DNA from: Sulfitobacter guttiformis
Lineage (GTDB): Bacteria; Pseudomonadota; Alphaproteobacteria; Rhodobacterales; Rhodobacteraceae
DNA: 64,000 nucleotides
Reading direction: 5' to 3'
Assembly (NCBI RefSeq): GCF_003610455.1
Contig: NZ_RAQK01000002.1
Location: 1,116,001 to 1,180,000, forward strand
Positions 16,757-25,958 of the stretch are shown piece after piece. Within the stretch, counting starts at the first letter, position 1. Every line of letters starts with the position of its first letter. The notes under the pieces are model-generated. The model was not told the DNA's origin. It searched no databases and saw nothing but the letters and a program-made list of their open reading frames with translations. Position numbers and translations under genes: made by a program.

Positions 16757-17434
16757 ATGAGCGCGATCGAGACACTGGTTGAAATTATGAGTGACCGCTA
16801 TTCGTGCCGCGCATTTTTACCCGATCCGGTGCCAGATACCGATCTGGTGCGGATCGTCGAAACGGCCCGGCATGTGCCCTCTTGGTGCAATGCGCAGCCC
16901 TGGCAGGTAGAAATCACCCGCGGTGCCGCAACGGACCGTCTGCGCGATAGCCTGCAAAAGACGGTACTTGCAGGCACTCCGCCCGCGCCCGATCTGGACT
17001 GGCCCGCAAAATATACCGGCGATTATGCCGAGCGGCGGCGCACCTGCGGTTTCCAGCTTTACGATGCTGTGGGTATCGAAAAATCGGACCGTGCAGGGCG
17101 TGCAGCCCAGATGATGCGCAACTATGCATTTTTTGATGCGCCGCATGTGGCAATTATCCATTCCCCGTCCGAGCTTGGGCCTTACGGCGCGATGGACACG
17201 GGCGGCTTTGTCGCAGCATTTACGTTGGCTGCAACCGCCCTTGGTGTTGCTACGATCCCGCAGGCAGCGATTGCCGCCTATGCGCCGCAGTTGAAGGCCC
17301 ATCTTGGCATCGGGGATGACCGCTTGATCCTCTGCGCAATCTCGCTTGGCTATGCCGACAAGGACGCCCCCGCGAACAGCTTTCGCACCGAGCGCGCCGA
17401 GGCTGCTGATATCTTGCGCTGGCATGACACATGA
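16757..17434 (+). CDS. Nitroreductase-family FMN oxidoreductase
   Basis: A 225-residue nitroreductase-fold protein. The FMN phosphate-binding N-terminal motif [13 protein letters not shown] (about residues 13-26), the [10 protein letters not shown] segment and the C-terminal [11 protein letters not shown] glycine-rich stretch are the family signatures. Such enzymes reduce nitroaromatics, quinones or enones with NAD(P)H; the true substrate cannot be read. It begins three bases after the zinc-ribbon stop. Its TGA overlaps the ATG of dtd (ATGA). Confidence 0.92.
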   Translation: MSAIETLVEIMSDRYSCRAFLPDPVPDTDLVRIVETARHVPSWCNAQPWQVEITRGAATDRLRDSLQKTVLAGTPPAPDLDWPAKYTGDYAERRRTCGFQLYDAVGIEKSDRAGRAAQMMRNYAFFDAPHVAIIHSPSELGPYGAMDTGGFVAAFTLAATALGVATIPQAAIAAYAPQLKAHLGIGDDRLILCAISLGYADKDAPANSFRTERAEAADILRWHDT

Positions 17435-17874
17435 AGGCGCTGATCCAGCGCGTAACGCAGGCCAGCGTCACGGTTGATGGCAAGATTATTGGCGAAATCA
17501 AAGCAGGTTTGCTGATACTTGTTTGCGCAATGCCCGGTGATGACACGCGAACCGCTGACGCTCTTGCGCTCAAAATCTCAAAGTTGCGCTTGTTCAAGGA
17601 TGATGCAGGCAAGATGAACCTTAGCCTCATACAGACAGGAGGAAGCGCGTTGGTGGTGAGTCAGTTCACCCTTGCGGCAAACACCTCGCGTGGCAACAGA
17701 CCGGGTTTCTCAGGGGCGGCGAAGCCGGAAGACGCCCGCGCACTTTACAACCAGTTTACAGACGCCATGGGTGCGCTGGATATCCCGGTGCAGACAGGAG
17801 AGTTCGGCGCGGACATGTCTGTGGCGCTCGTTAATGATGGACCTGTGACACTCTGGCTCGATACCCAAGACTAG
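17431..17874 (+). CDS. dtd: D-aminoacyl-tRNA deacylase
   Basis: A 147-residue protein that hydrolyses D-aminoacyl-tRNAs (and Gly-tRNA(Ala)), protecting translation from D-amino acids. It shows the family motifs: N-terminal [34 protein letters not shown] around residue 72, and the C-terminal [11 protein letters not shown] containing the GPVT cross-subunit motif. The length equals that of the family. It overlaps the nitroreductase gene by four bases and ends the plus-strand cluster, facing the HlyD gene. Confidence 0.96.
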   Translation: MKALIQRVTQASVTVDGKIIGEIKAGLLILVCAMPGDDTRTADALALKISKLRLFKDDAGKMNLSLIQTGGSALVVSQFTLAANTSRGNRPGFSGAAKPEDARALYNQFTDAMGALDIPVQTGEFGADMSVALVNDGPVTLWLDTQD

Positions 17875-17938
17875 TCTGTAGATTGCACAGGATTAGAACG
17901 CGGGTAAATTAGGCAGATGTCCAAGGCAACCCACCACA

Positions 17939-19117
17939 CTATGGTTCGCGGAAGGCCTCTTTCGATTTGTAGAGCGGTTTCAGCAGGTATTGCAGGACCG
18001 TCTTGGAGCCTGTGTGAAGCTCCACGCTGGCCTGCATGCCGGGGCGAATTTCCAGTGCTGCCTGACGCTCTGTGAGATGCTCCGTGTCCACTGCAAGTGT
18101 GACCTTATAATGCGGATCGCCGTCCGGATCGCGTGCACGCTCGTCTTTGAACGTATCCGCCGAGATGAGTTTCACTTCACCCTTCAGCGTCCCGTAAATT
18201 GTATAATCATAAGCCGAGAGCTTGACCGTTGCCGCCTGACCGCGCCGCACACCGGCGATGTCTTCGGGCTTGACCCGCGCTTCGACAAACAGCTCTTCGT
18301 CTAACGGGATGATCTGCAAGATCTCCTCGCCGGGGCGCACTACGCCGCCGATAGTCGTGACAGAAAGGTTATTTACAATGCCGCGCATCGGGGCGCGCAG
18401 AAGGGTCCGGTCAAGCTGGTCTGTGCTGGCCTTTAGGTTCTGGCGCAAGGTCGAAAGCTCCTTGAGGACATCGGAGTATTCCTGTGCCCGCTCAAGCTGG
18501 GTGCCGGTGACGACATCATCGTATTTGATCTTTGCGTCCGCATAGGCCTTGCGCGCACGGGTAGCCTCTATCAGCGAAACAATTTTGTTTTTCAAAAGTG
18601 CGTCCATCAGGTCGCGCTCGCGTTGTGCCTCTGCAAGTACCTGTTGGGCACCATCTACCGAGGTCACGTAATCGGACTGCCGTGCCTGCAGCAGGGCCGC
18701 TTCGGAGGCGACGATGTCGGGTGTCCGGACACTCCATTGATCAGGCACATAAAACGCATATCCACCGTCGATCTCCGCCTCCAGTCGCAGGCGTCGGATC
18801 TCGAAGCCGCTGATCTGGTCCTGAAAATCATCGACTGCGGATTGGAATTTTGTGTTGTGCAAGCGGGCCAGAATGTCACCTGCCTCGACGATATCGCCTT
18901 CACCCACATTCAGGTCTGCCAGAATACCCCCTTCGAGGTTCTGGATGATCTGGGGCCGCGAGCTTGAAATCATCGAGCCTTCGGCCCGCACAATCTCGTC
19001 TACCCATGCAAAAAAAGCCCAGACCAGAAACACGATGACCGTGCCAGCGCTGAGCCAGACGACCATTGAAGGGCCGCGCATTTGCTTATCGATATGGCTG
19101 TCCATGTCAGGGCTCAT
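17939..19117 (-). CDS. HlyD-family type I secretion periplasmic adaptor
   Basis: A 392-residue membrane-fusion protein linking the ABC exporter to the outer-membrane channel. A short cytoplasmic N-terminus is followed by one membrane span (about residues 17-38). Then come a lipoyl half-motif (GGILADLNVGEGDIVEAGDIL), a long coiled-coil hairpin (about 95-230), the second lipoyl half (RTLLRAPMRGIVNNLSV) and a beta-barrel domain with ARVKPEDIAGVRRGQAATVKLSAYDY. This layout is HlyD/PrtE/LapC-like. It is the last gene of the adhesin export operon; its ATG overlaps the exporter stop by four bases. Confidence 0.93.
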   Translation of the reverse strand: MSPDMDSHIDKQMRGPSMVVWLSAGTVIVFLVWAFFAWVDEIVRAEGSMISSSRPQIIQNLEGGILADLNVGEGDIVEAGDILARLHNTKFQSAVDDFQDQISGFEIRRLRLEAEIDGGYAFYVPDQWSVRTPDIVASEAALLQARQSDYVTSVDGAQQVLAEAQRERDLMDALLKNKIVSLIEATRARKAYADAKIKYDDVVTGTQLERAQEYSDVLKELSTLRQNLKASTDQLDRTLLRAPMRGIVNNLSVTTIGGVVRPGEEILQIIPLDEELFVEARVKPEDIAGVRRGQAATVKLSAYDYTIYGTLKGEVKLISADTFKDERARDPDGDPHYKVTLAVDTEHLTERQAALEIRPGMQASVELHTGSKTVLQYLLKPLYKSKEAFREP

Positions 19118-21333
19118 GCAGCGCCTCCTTTGATGGCGGTAAGATGCGCCATGACTTCTTCCTTGGGTCCGTCAATCGTCATCCGGCCATCATGCAAAAT
19201 CATCGTGCGCGTTGTGAGTGCAAGGATGGGCGCACGGTGTGTTGCGATGATCGCCGTGCGTCCAGCCATCCAAAGCTTGAGGCGCTCGACCAATGCCTGC
19301 TCCAGCTTCTGATCAAGGGCGGCTGTCGGCTCGTCGAGCAAACAGATTTTCGGATCCTGCAACCAAAGCCTAGCCCAACCAATCGACTGGCGCTGGCCGA
19401 TTGACAGGCCTGCGCCTGCGTCCATGATCTCCAGATCGAGGCCCTTGGGGTGATTGCGCACAAAATCTCCGAGCCCGGCAAAATCGAGCGAGGACATCAG
19501 GCGCGCATCGTCACGCTCCAGCATTGTCAGGTTCAGGTTATCACGCAAGGTGCCAGAAAACAGCCGGACGTCCTGTCCCAGATAACCGATAAGGCGGCGC
19601 AGATCGCGCGGCTCGATCTGGGTCATTTCGGTGCCGTCAATCAACACGCGGCCCGTGGTCGGCGCATAAAGCCCGCTCAGCACCTTGAGCAACGATGATT
19701 TACCCGAGCCGTTGGCGCCAAGGATCGCGATGCGCTGGCCCTGTAAGATGCTGATACCGGGCAGGTCCAGCGTTGGCGCGCCCTCTTCCATATAGCGAAA
19801 GGTCACGCCCTTCATCTCGAAGTTACCTGCAAGCTGGTCGCGGCGCATATAGGTCCGGCCAGTTGCGGCATCCTGATCGGAGCCTGCGATTAACTCCAAC
19901 CCGTCGAGAGCGGATTTCACATTCCCCCAACGCGCCATTGTTCCCGCCAACTGTGTCAGCGGCGCGAGTGTGCGCGAGGTAAGAATACCAACCGCGATAA
20001 TAGACCCAACAGTAAACTGTCCTGCAAAGACCAGATAGGTGCCCATGATCACTGCGGCAACATATGTGGCCTGCTGCACGCCTTGGCTCCAGAATGTCAG
20101 CACCGAGGCCAGCTTGCGCTGCTCGGAGGATTTTACGGCTGAGAGCGTCGTAAGTTCGGTCCACAGTCGCTGGACCCGCTCCTCGCCGCGCTGCGTTTTC
20201 ACGGTGTCCAGTTCGAAGATAGCCTCGTGCAGTAAACGCGATGATTTAGCAGTGGCCCCTTGGGTCTCTTGTGTCAGTCGGATCATACGCTTTTGCATGA
20301 AGAACCCCGGTATCACCATCAGGATGCCACCCAGCACCAGAACCCAAACCACGTTGCCCGCAATGGATGCCACAAGAAACAGAAATACAAAAATAAACGG
20401 GATGTCCGCGATTGTACCGATCGTCGACGCGGTAAAAAACTCCCGAACCGATCCGAATTCACGCATCGAAGAGAAAAGATCAGATGGTGCCTGCGGACGT
20501 TTGTCACTGCGCATGCCAAGGATGCGCTGCATCAGGATGCTCTGCACCGAAAGCTCGATCTGGCGGCCAGCACCGTCCATCAGCTGGGCGCGGGCGATCT
20601 TGATAAACGCCTCCATCAAAAGGGCCAGCACAGCACCGGCGGCCAGAACCCACAGCGTCGCCTCGGACTGGTGCGGGATCACGCGGTCATAAACCTGCAA
20701 CGAAAACAGCGCCACGGCCACGGCCAGCAGATTGGCCACAAACGACCCCAGCGCAACCTCACCGAGTTGGCGGCGGAATCTGTCGAACTGTCCCCAGAAC
20801 CAATGCTTTGGTTTTTCGGCGGTCTTATGGACTTCCTCGACCTTCTCGATCGGCATTTTCGCGCGCAGAGTGAGACCTGAAAAGAAAGGCACAAAATCCG
20901 CAGAGGGCACAGATGCGCGATTATCGGGGCAGGTCTTGTCATAGACAACCAGATCACTGTTTTCGCGGCTCATTACCAGCAACAGCTGGCCCGAGGTCAT
21001 ATAGACAAGCGCAGGGAATAATTGGTTATCGAGGTTTTTGCTGCGCAACAGCTCTGCTGTGAGGCCGTTGCGACGCAGCAGCGTTGTGATTACCTGTGCC
21101 TCGTCCTGCTCGGTTGCCTCCGAGCTTAGCCTCCGGCACAGGGCATCAGCGAGATCGCCTTGTGAAATTTCCGTGCCCAATACCCCTGCGTAGGTCGATA
21201 TCAAAGCCGCACGCGCGCGCATCCGGTCCTCGAAGGTCGAGGTATTGCTAGGCTTGGGGCTCTCGGCTGCGGGCGCCGGTTTGAGACGGCCGGAATTTCC
21301 ATTCACGATTGTCAGGGTAAAGGGTTTGCTCAT
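19114..21333 (-). CDS. Type I secretion ABC exporter (permease-ATPase)
   Basis: A 739-residue fused exporter. An N-terminal domain (about residues 35-145) is C39-peptidase-like but has no catalytic Cys-His pair, as in LapB/HlyB-type exporters where it docks substrate rather than cleaving it. Membrane helices occupy about 180-450. The ATPase domain has Walker A GANGSGKSS, signature LSIGQ and Walker B KICLLDEPT. Such proteins power export of C-terminally signalled adhesins and RTX proteins straight to the outside. It is coupled by four-base overlaps to the TolC-like gene upstream and the HlyD gene downstream. Confidence 0.94.
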   Translation of the reverse strand: MSKPFTLTIVNGNSGRLKPAPAAESPKPSNTSTFEDRMRARAALISTYAGVLGTEISQGDLADALCRRLSSEATEQDEAQVITTLLRRNGLTAELLRSKNLDNQLFPALVYMTSGQLLLVMSRENSDLVVYDKTCPDNRASVPSADFVPFFSGLTLRAKMPIEKVEEVHKTAEKPKHWFWGQFDRFRRQLGEVALGSFVANLLAVAVALFSLQVYDRVIPHQSEATLWVLAAGAVLALLMEAFIKIARAQLMDGAGRQIELSVQSILMQRILGMRSDKRPQAPSDLFSSMREFGSVREFFTASTIGTIADIPFIFVFLFLVASIAGNVVWVLVLGGILMVIPGFFMQKRMIRLTQETQGATAKSSRLLHEAIFELDTVKTQRGEERVQRLWTELTTLSAVKSSEQRKLASVLTFWSQGVQQATYVAAVIMGTYLVFAGQFTVGSIIAVGILTSRTLAPLTQLAGTMARWGNVKSALDGLELIAGSDQDAATGRTYMRRDQLAGNFEMKGVTFRYMEEGAPTLDLPGISILQGQRIAILGANGSGKSSLLKVLSGLYAPTTGRVLIDGTEMTQIEPRDLRRLIGYLGQDVRLFSGTLRDNLNLTMLERDDARLMSSLDFAGLGDFVRNHPKGLDLEIMDAGAGLSIGQRQSIGWARLWLQDPKICLLDEPTAALDQKLEQALVERLKLWMAGRTAIIATHRAPILALTTRTMILHDGRMTIDGPKEEVMAHLTAIKGGAA

Positions 21334-22652
21334 ATTGCGGATCCATCGGCCAGAACGCCCAAAAGCTCGGCCATGGCCACCCGCAAGCGGATAGCATCAT
21401 ATTTCAATTCAACTTCTGCTTCTTGCTGGCGCGCAAACGTCTCGTAGACGCCGACCACATCCATCACCTGACGTTGTCCGGCGTCATATTGCGCCTGAAA
21501 CACATCAAGGTTTTGCTTGGCTTGCGCGGTAAGCCCCGCGGCCTCTGCGGCCTGACGCTCTTTTGCAGCGATCTGGCCTTCGAATTTCCGCAACTTGCGG
21601 TTTGCATCTTCAGTCGCTTGCGCGACGCGGCGGCCTGCGGCTTCCGAGGTCGCTTCGATCGCGCGCAAACGGTCGCCTGTGCCAAGTCCCAACAAATTCT
21701 CTGATTGCAGGGCAATGCCAAGGGAGCTGCCCTCTCCGACCGTGCCGCCTGCGACCAGACCCGGAAGCTGTCCGGCGCGGTCAATCTTGGCAGCAGCGAT
21801 GGCGCGGATTTTTTCAGCTTCCGACTGCGTCACACTCAGCGGCTGCGCAAGCCCTGCGCGCACCGGCAGATCCGGTGTGCCACGGACATCGCCCAGATCA
21901 CCAATGGCCATCGCGTTCAGCTCGGCAATCGCAGTCGCTGCGGTTTCGGCAGCGGCAGCTTGACTGGCGCGGATCTCAAGAAGTTTCTGGCGCAGTATGT
22001 GCAAATCGGAACTGTCTGAAATCCCGCCTTCAACACGCTGCTGCATTACCCATTCAAAATGCCCGATGTCTTTGGCGCTTTTGGTGGCCAATACAAGTGT
22101 CTCGCGTGCTTCAACAGCGGTTATATACAGATCAAGCCCCGTGCGAACGCGGCTGTTCGTGTCGGAGGCCAGCGCCACGGCTGCCACTTCAACATCCGCG
22201 ACAGCGAACTCACGCTCGCCTTTCTTGCGGCCATTGTCATAGATCACCTGCTCGACCACGAGATTGGCAACGACAGCACCCAGAGAGGTCAGGCTAACGT
22301 TGGGCCCAATCGAAGGGAGCCAGTTTTTCGAAGCTGCACGGGCTCGCAGTTGGGCCGCGCGCAAATCGCTTTCAGCGCTGCGCGCATTGGCGGCCAGAAC
22401 GGCGGTGGCAACGCGGCTGTAGGCGCTGCCCGCTGGCAGCACCGAACGACGGGCAATGAGCCCCTGAATGATTACACTTTCTGCGTTAATCTTGTCGGAG
22501 TGGGTCGGATTGGATGTAGCGGTGTTGCCGCTCGTGCTCTGCATGGCCACAACATCAGTTGCGTCCGCATTGCCCCCTATATCCGACAAACATCCTGTGA
22601 GCATTAACGCGCTTGCGCACATCGCTGCTGCTTTTAGCCTACACTGCCCCAT
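21330..22652 (-). CDS. TolC-family outer-membrane efflux lipoprotein
   Basis: A 440-residue TolC-like channel subunit. The signal peptide ends in lipobox LTGC (MCASALMLTGCLSD), so it is probably lipidated. The body is a pair of long alpha-helical hairpins with Ala, Glu and Arg heptads and short beta segments (VSLTSLGAVVANLVVEQVIYDNGRK), the layout of LapE/TolC. The C-terminus has the usual VMDVVGVYETFARQQEAEVELKYD helix. It sits directly behind the adhesin gene and before the exporter, completing a three-part type I machine. Confidence 0.9.
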   Translation of the reverse strand: MGQCRLKAAAMCASALMLTGCLSDIGGNADATDVVAMQSTSGNTATSNPTHSDKINAESVIIQGLIARRSVLPAGSAYSRVATAVLAANARSAESDLRAAQLRARAASKNWLPSIGPNVSLTSLGAVVANLVVEQVIYDNGRKKGEREFAVADVEVAAVALASDTNSRVRTGLDLYITAVEARETLVLATKSAKDIGHFEWVMQQRVEGGISDSSDLHILRQKLLEIRASQAAAAETAATAIAELNAMAIGDLGDVRGTPDLPVRAGLAQPLSVTQSEAEKIRAIAAAKIDRAGQLPGLVAGGTVGEGSSLGIALQSENLLGLGTGDRLRAIEATSEAAGRRVAQATEDANRKLRKFEGQIAAKERQAAEAAGLTAQAKQNLDVFQAQYDAGQRQVMDVVGVYETFARQQEAEVELKYDAIRLRVAMAELLGVLADGSAI

Positions 22653-22711
22653 ATCCTGCCCTTAACGTGCCGATATTTATATTTATTATTTTTATTATTT
22701 TTAATGGATGC

Positions 22712-22746
22712 CGGGTGCGGCGGTGATTTGTCCCCGCCGCATCCCG
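22712..22746 (-). terminator. Hairpin between the adhesin and tolC-like genes
   Basis: Arms at 22712-22723 and 22734-22746 form a 12-bp, GC-rich stem with one bulged base and a 10-base loop. Just 3' on the minus strand is an unusual AT-only stretch of about 36 bases (22671-22704). It has A-runs rather than a T-tract, so it is not a canonical terminator. It may be a partial terminator or RNA-stability element that lowers export-gene expression relative to the adhesin. Confidence 0.5.
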
Positions 22747-22763
22747 TGATTTAAGTCGCAGAT

Positions 22764-25700
22764 CTAGATAATAACCTGAACGTCCTGATCGACCAGCAAC
22801 ATACCTTCCGCCCCCACGCTATAGGCGTTGAAGACCTCGTCACCTACAGCTTGGGTGCCTCTGGCTACACCACCTTCGATGGTCACCTGATCGTCGGACG
22901 AGCCGCGAATGGTCAACGTGTTGGAGTTGGAGGACAGCGCCAGCAGGCTCGCCTCGTCGATCACAACGTTGGCGGCCTCGGCGAAATCGAGGTTCAGGTT
23001 TTCGATTTGGTAGTCACCCAGCCCGCCATTGCTCAGATTGATCGAGCTGTTGAGCGATTCATCGTCGAGAACCAGATAGGTGCCTGAGGTGTTACCGGCA
23101 GCATCTGTCGAATTTACGATCAGATGTGAGCCGTTCGGTACGTTTACGTCAAATTCGAACTCGGTCTCGCCGCGACGGTTTGTGCTTTCGTCACCGCCTA
23201 CCTCAACGATGGAGCCGTCAGCACGGACCTGAACAACACTTGCAACATCACCGGATGTATCACCGTTGCCCATGGGCGCTTCGATCGTGATGCCGCGGAA
23301 ATCGCCGACACCTTGATCAACAGAAGCGATGATCGGACCGTCAGGGGCAGATGTATCAATGGTCAGTATGTCATTGATGATCGCCACGTTGCCCACATGG
23401 TCCATAGCGACAACGCGGATGGCTGCATCATATTCCCCACCGCGGATGCTGCCCGCCGGTACAGTCAAGGACCAGTTGCCCGCCGCATCGACAGTTGCAT
23501 CATATCCCGTTCCGTCGAACGTAACCCGCACAGTTGAGCCTGCCTCGACGGTGCCGCCCAGATCAATGCCTGCAGCGGCTTCGGCAGCATTGACCACCTG
23601 ATCAGCGCCGGCAGAGTTGCTGGTCATGTCAAAGGGCACAACCTCGGTATCGACATCGACTGTGGCGCCGATAGAGCGGATGTTGCCTGCAATATCCGTT
23701 GCCGTCACACCGACGTCGGCAGTGTACGTGCCGCGCGTCAGGGCGCTGCCGTCAAATACGGCAGTCCAGTTACCTGCGGCGTCGATGACTGCTGTCGCGG
23801 TCTGACCGCCAAGCGTCACGATAACAGAAAGAGATCCGACTTCGGTCGTACCGGAGACTGATACGTCACCGTTTGCTTCGGCAGCGCTGATGATATTGTC
23901 CACTGCGATATCGCCTGCAGCAACTGTCAGGTTATCAACGCGGGTATCGACCTGTACGCTGTCGGTTGCCGTACGGCTGTTGCCTGCGGCATCGGTTGTA
24001 ATCGCCGTAATCTCGGCGGTATAAACCCCAGCTGCTACTGCACTTGCAGCATAATAGGCTTCCCAATTCCCACTGCTGTCCGTCACAACAGTGCGGCTCA
24101 CGCCGGCCAGTGTCACGGTGACTACTGCACCTGCATCTGCAGTACCGGTGAGATAGACGCCATCGCTTGCTTCGTCTTCGTTTACGATGTCGTCGTCCTC
24201 GACTGGTGTGCTGTCGATGGTGAGCAAGCCCGCTTCGGTATCGACAACCACAGAGGTGGTTGCGGTATCTACGTTACCCGCAGCGTCTGTTGCCGTAGCG
24301 GTCATTGTTGCGGTGTATGTACCAGCTGTGACACTGCCCGCGGCAAAGGTCGCGGTCCAGCTGCCGTTTGACGAAACGACGGCTGTGGCGGTTGCACCAC
24401 CCAGCTGAACGCTTACGGTCGAGCCTGGCTCGGTCATGCCGGAAACTGTGAGCGGCTGTGCCGCTTCTTCTGCGTTGATCACGCCGTCAACACCACCAGT
24501 AGTGGATGTGATAGAGAAATCGCGCACAAATGTGTCCACGACAAAGGTGCCGGACGCTGTGGCCGTGTTGCCAAAGCTGTCTGTCGCAACGGCAGTAACA
24601 GTTCCGGTGTATTCACCTGCTGCCAGCTGTGCAGAAGTGAAGCTTGTGCTCCATGTGCCTGCGCTTGATGCAGTGACGGTCTGTGTCACAGTACCAACAG
24701 TCACAACAACTGAGGCACCTGCCTGCGCTGTGCCGGTGAAATCGACGCCGCCTGCGTGCTCGACGCCATTGATTGTACCGTCGCCACCGATTGTGGCGGT
24801 GTTGATCCCCACAGTGGTGATAGTGTCGACAACCAGTGTCTCGCTATATGTGCTGGAATTACCAAAGCTGTCTGTTGTTACAGCAGTGATGGGTGACGTA
24901 TATTCACCCGGCTGGAAGGTTCCCGCGTCATACGTGATTGTCCAGGTACCATCGCCGCTGACAACTGTGGTCTCAGAGTGACCTGCAATGGTGATCACCA
25001 GCGTGGCACCAGCCTCGCCTGTACCGGTTAGAACGACATCTTCGTCATAGCTTGCCTCGTTGACGAAATCACCAGTGCTTTCGGTGCCGGAGGTAAAGGT
25101 AATTTCCGGTGGTGTCGTGTCGATCTCGTAGGATGGACCGTCAAGGTCAACGGCATTGCCGTCGCCGTTGGTCACTGTCACGCCGGAATCATAGACACCA
25201 TCATCGGGGAAGTTCTCACCCTCGAAAACCGCCTCGAACTCACCATTCACGTCGATCTCGGTAGTTACGGTCTCATCGCCGATTGTCACGACAACTGTAT
25301 CGCCCGGTTCACCGCCGCCCGTGATTACGATAACTTCGGTCGCGCCGTCGCCACCCACAACCACGTTTGTCTCTGCGTCATCCACATAGGGTACGCGCGG
25401 ACCGGCAGGTTCGCCGCCACTGCCACCGCCGCCGCCGATACCGCCAATAACCGCAAGTCCGCCGACACCCGCAGCTGTCGCCGCACCAATACCAAGAAGG
25501 CTGCTGCCCCCCAGAAGTGCCGCACCCAGCATGGAGACATCACCATCACCCTCATCAAGGGGAACACCGGCAACTTCGGAATTGCCGAGGAAGATCAACT
25601 CGTCTGATGGGCTCCACTTACCCCACTCTGCGGTCGGACCGTACTGGGCATAAAGGTTGCCCTGCCCGCCATCGATAAAGCTGACCTCGTTAAGGTATCC

Positions 25701-25958
25701 GTCTGCAGATACGAACAACCGGTTTGCGGGGCCGGTTTCATTGAAGAAGTTGTCAATTGTAATTGTGCGGCCATCGCTCAGCGTGATGATCAGCTGATCG
25801 CCCGAGCGCACTTGGCTGGCAAAATCGGACTGGCGCGCGTTAAGAGAAATTTCCTGACCGGAACCGGCCACGATTGTCTGGTTTGATGCATCCGCAGATA
25901 CCTTGCCACGTTGCAAACCGCCCGCGCTACCCAGAACGACGAAATCAATCGTCTTCAT
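22764..25958 (-). CDS. Large Ig-like-repeat adhesin, type I secretion substrate (BapA-like)
   Basis: A 1064-residue secreted surface protein without an N-terminal signal peptide. Residues 1-130 resemble the BapA-prefix domain (SGQEISLNARQSDFASQVRSGDQLIITLSDGR-type strand repeats). A glycine-rich hydrophobic stretch follows (about 145-190), then about seven bacterial Ig-like repeats of 90-100 residues. Each repeat ends in VDT and contains GTAEAG, SGTWS and TATDAAGN elements. The C-terminal 120 residues (SSDDQVTIEGG, a FNAYSVG turn, LLVDQDVQVII end) look like an uncleaved type I secretion signal. No GGxGxD RTX repeats are present. The ATG at 25958 has GAGTGAG upstream; a GTG at 25970 is possible. 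Confidence 0.88.
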   Translation of the reverse strand: MKTIDFVVLGSAGGLQRGKVSADASNQTIVAGSGQEISLNARQSDFASQVRSGDQLIITLSDGRTITIDNFFNETGPANRLFVSADGYLNEVSFIDGGQGNLYAQYGPTAEWGKWSPSDELIFLGNSEVAGVPLDEGDGDVSMLGAALLGGSSLLGIGAATAAGVGGLAVIGGIGGGGGSGGEPAGPRVPYVDDAETNVVVGGDGATEVIVITGGGEPGDTVVVTIGDETVTTEIDVNGEFEAVFEGENFPDDGVYDSGVTVTNGDGNAVDLDGPSYEIDTTPPEITFTSGTESTGDFVNEASYDEDVVLTGTGEAGATLVITIAGHSETTVVSGDGTWTITYDAGTFQPGEYTSPITAVTTDSFGNSSTYSETLVVDTITTVGINTATIGGDGTINGVEHAGGVDFTGTAQAGASVVVTVGTVTQTVTASSAGTWSTSFTSAQLAAGEYTGTVTAVATDSFGNTATASGTFVVDTFVRDFSITSTTGGVDGVINAEEAAQPLTVSGMTEPGSTVSVQLGGATATAVVSSNGSWTATFAAGSVTAGTYTATMTATATDAAGNVDTATTSVVVDTEAGLLTIDSTPVEDDDIVNEDEASDGVYLTGTADAGAVVTVTLAGVSRTVVTDSSGNWEAYYAASAVAAGVYTAEITAITTDAAGNSRTATDSVQVDTRVDNLTVAAGDIAVDNIISAAEANGDVSVSGTTEVGSLSVIVTLGGQTATAVIDAAGNWTAVFDGSALTRGTYTADVGVTATDIAGNIRSIGATVDVDTEVVPFDMTSNSAGADQVVNAAEAAAGIDLGGTVEAGSTVRVTFDGTGYDATVDAAGNWSLTVPAGSIRGGEYDAAIRVVAMDHVGNVAIINDILTIDTSAPDGPIIASVDQGVGDFRGITIEAPMGNGDTSGDVASVVQVRADGSIVEVGGDESTNRRGETEFEFDVNVPNGSHLIVNSTDAAGNTSGTYLVLDDESLNSSINLSNGGLGDYQIENLNLDFAEAANVVIDEASLLALSSNSNTLTIRGSSDDQVTIEGGVARGTQAVGDEVFNAYSVGAEGMLLVDQDVQVII

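Noticed and set aside
22764..25958. Adhesin repeats as a DNA tandem repeat array
   Set aside because: Repeats are recognisable at protein level only; unit sequences have diverged and no identical long DNA units are seen.
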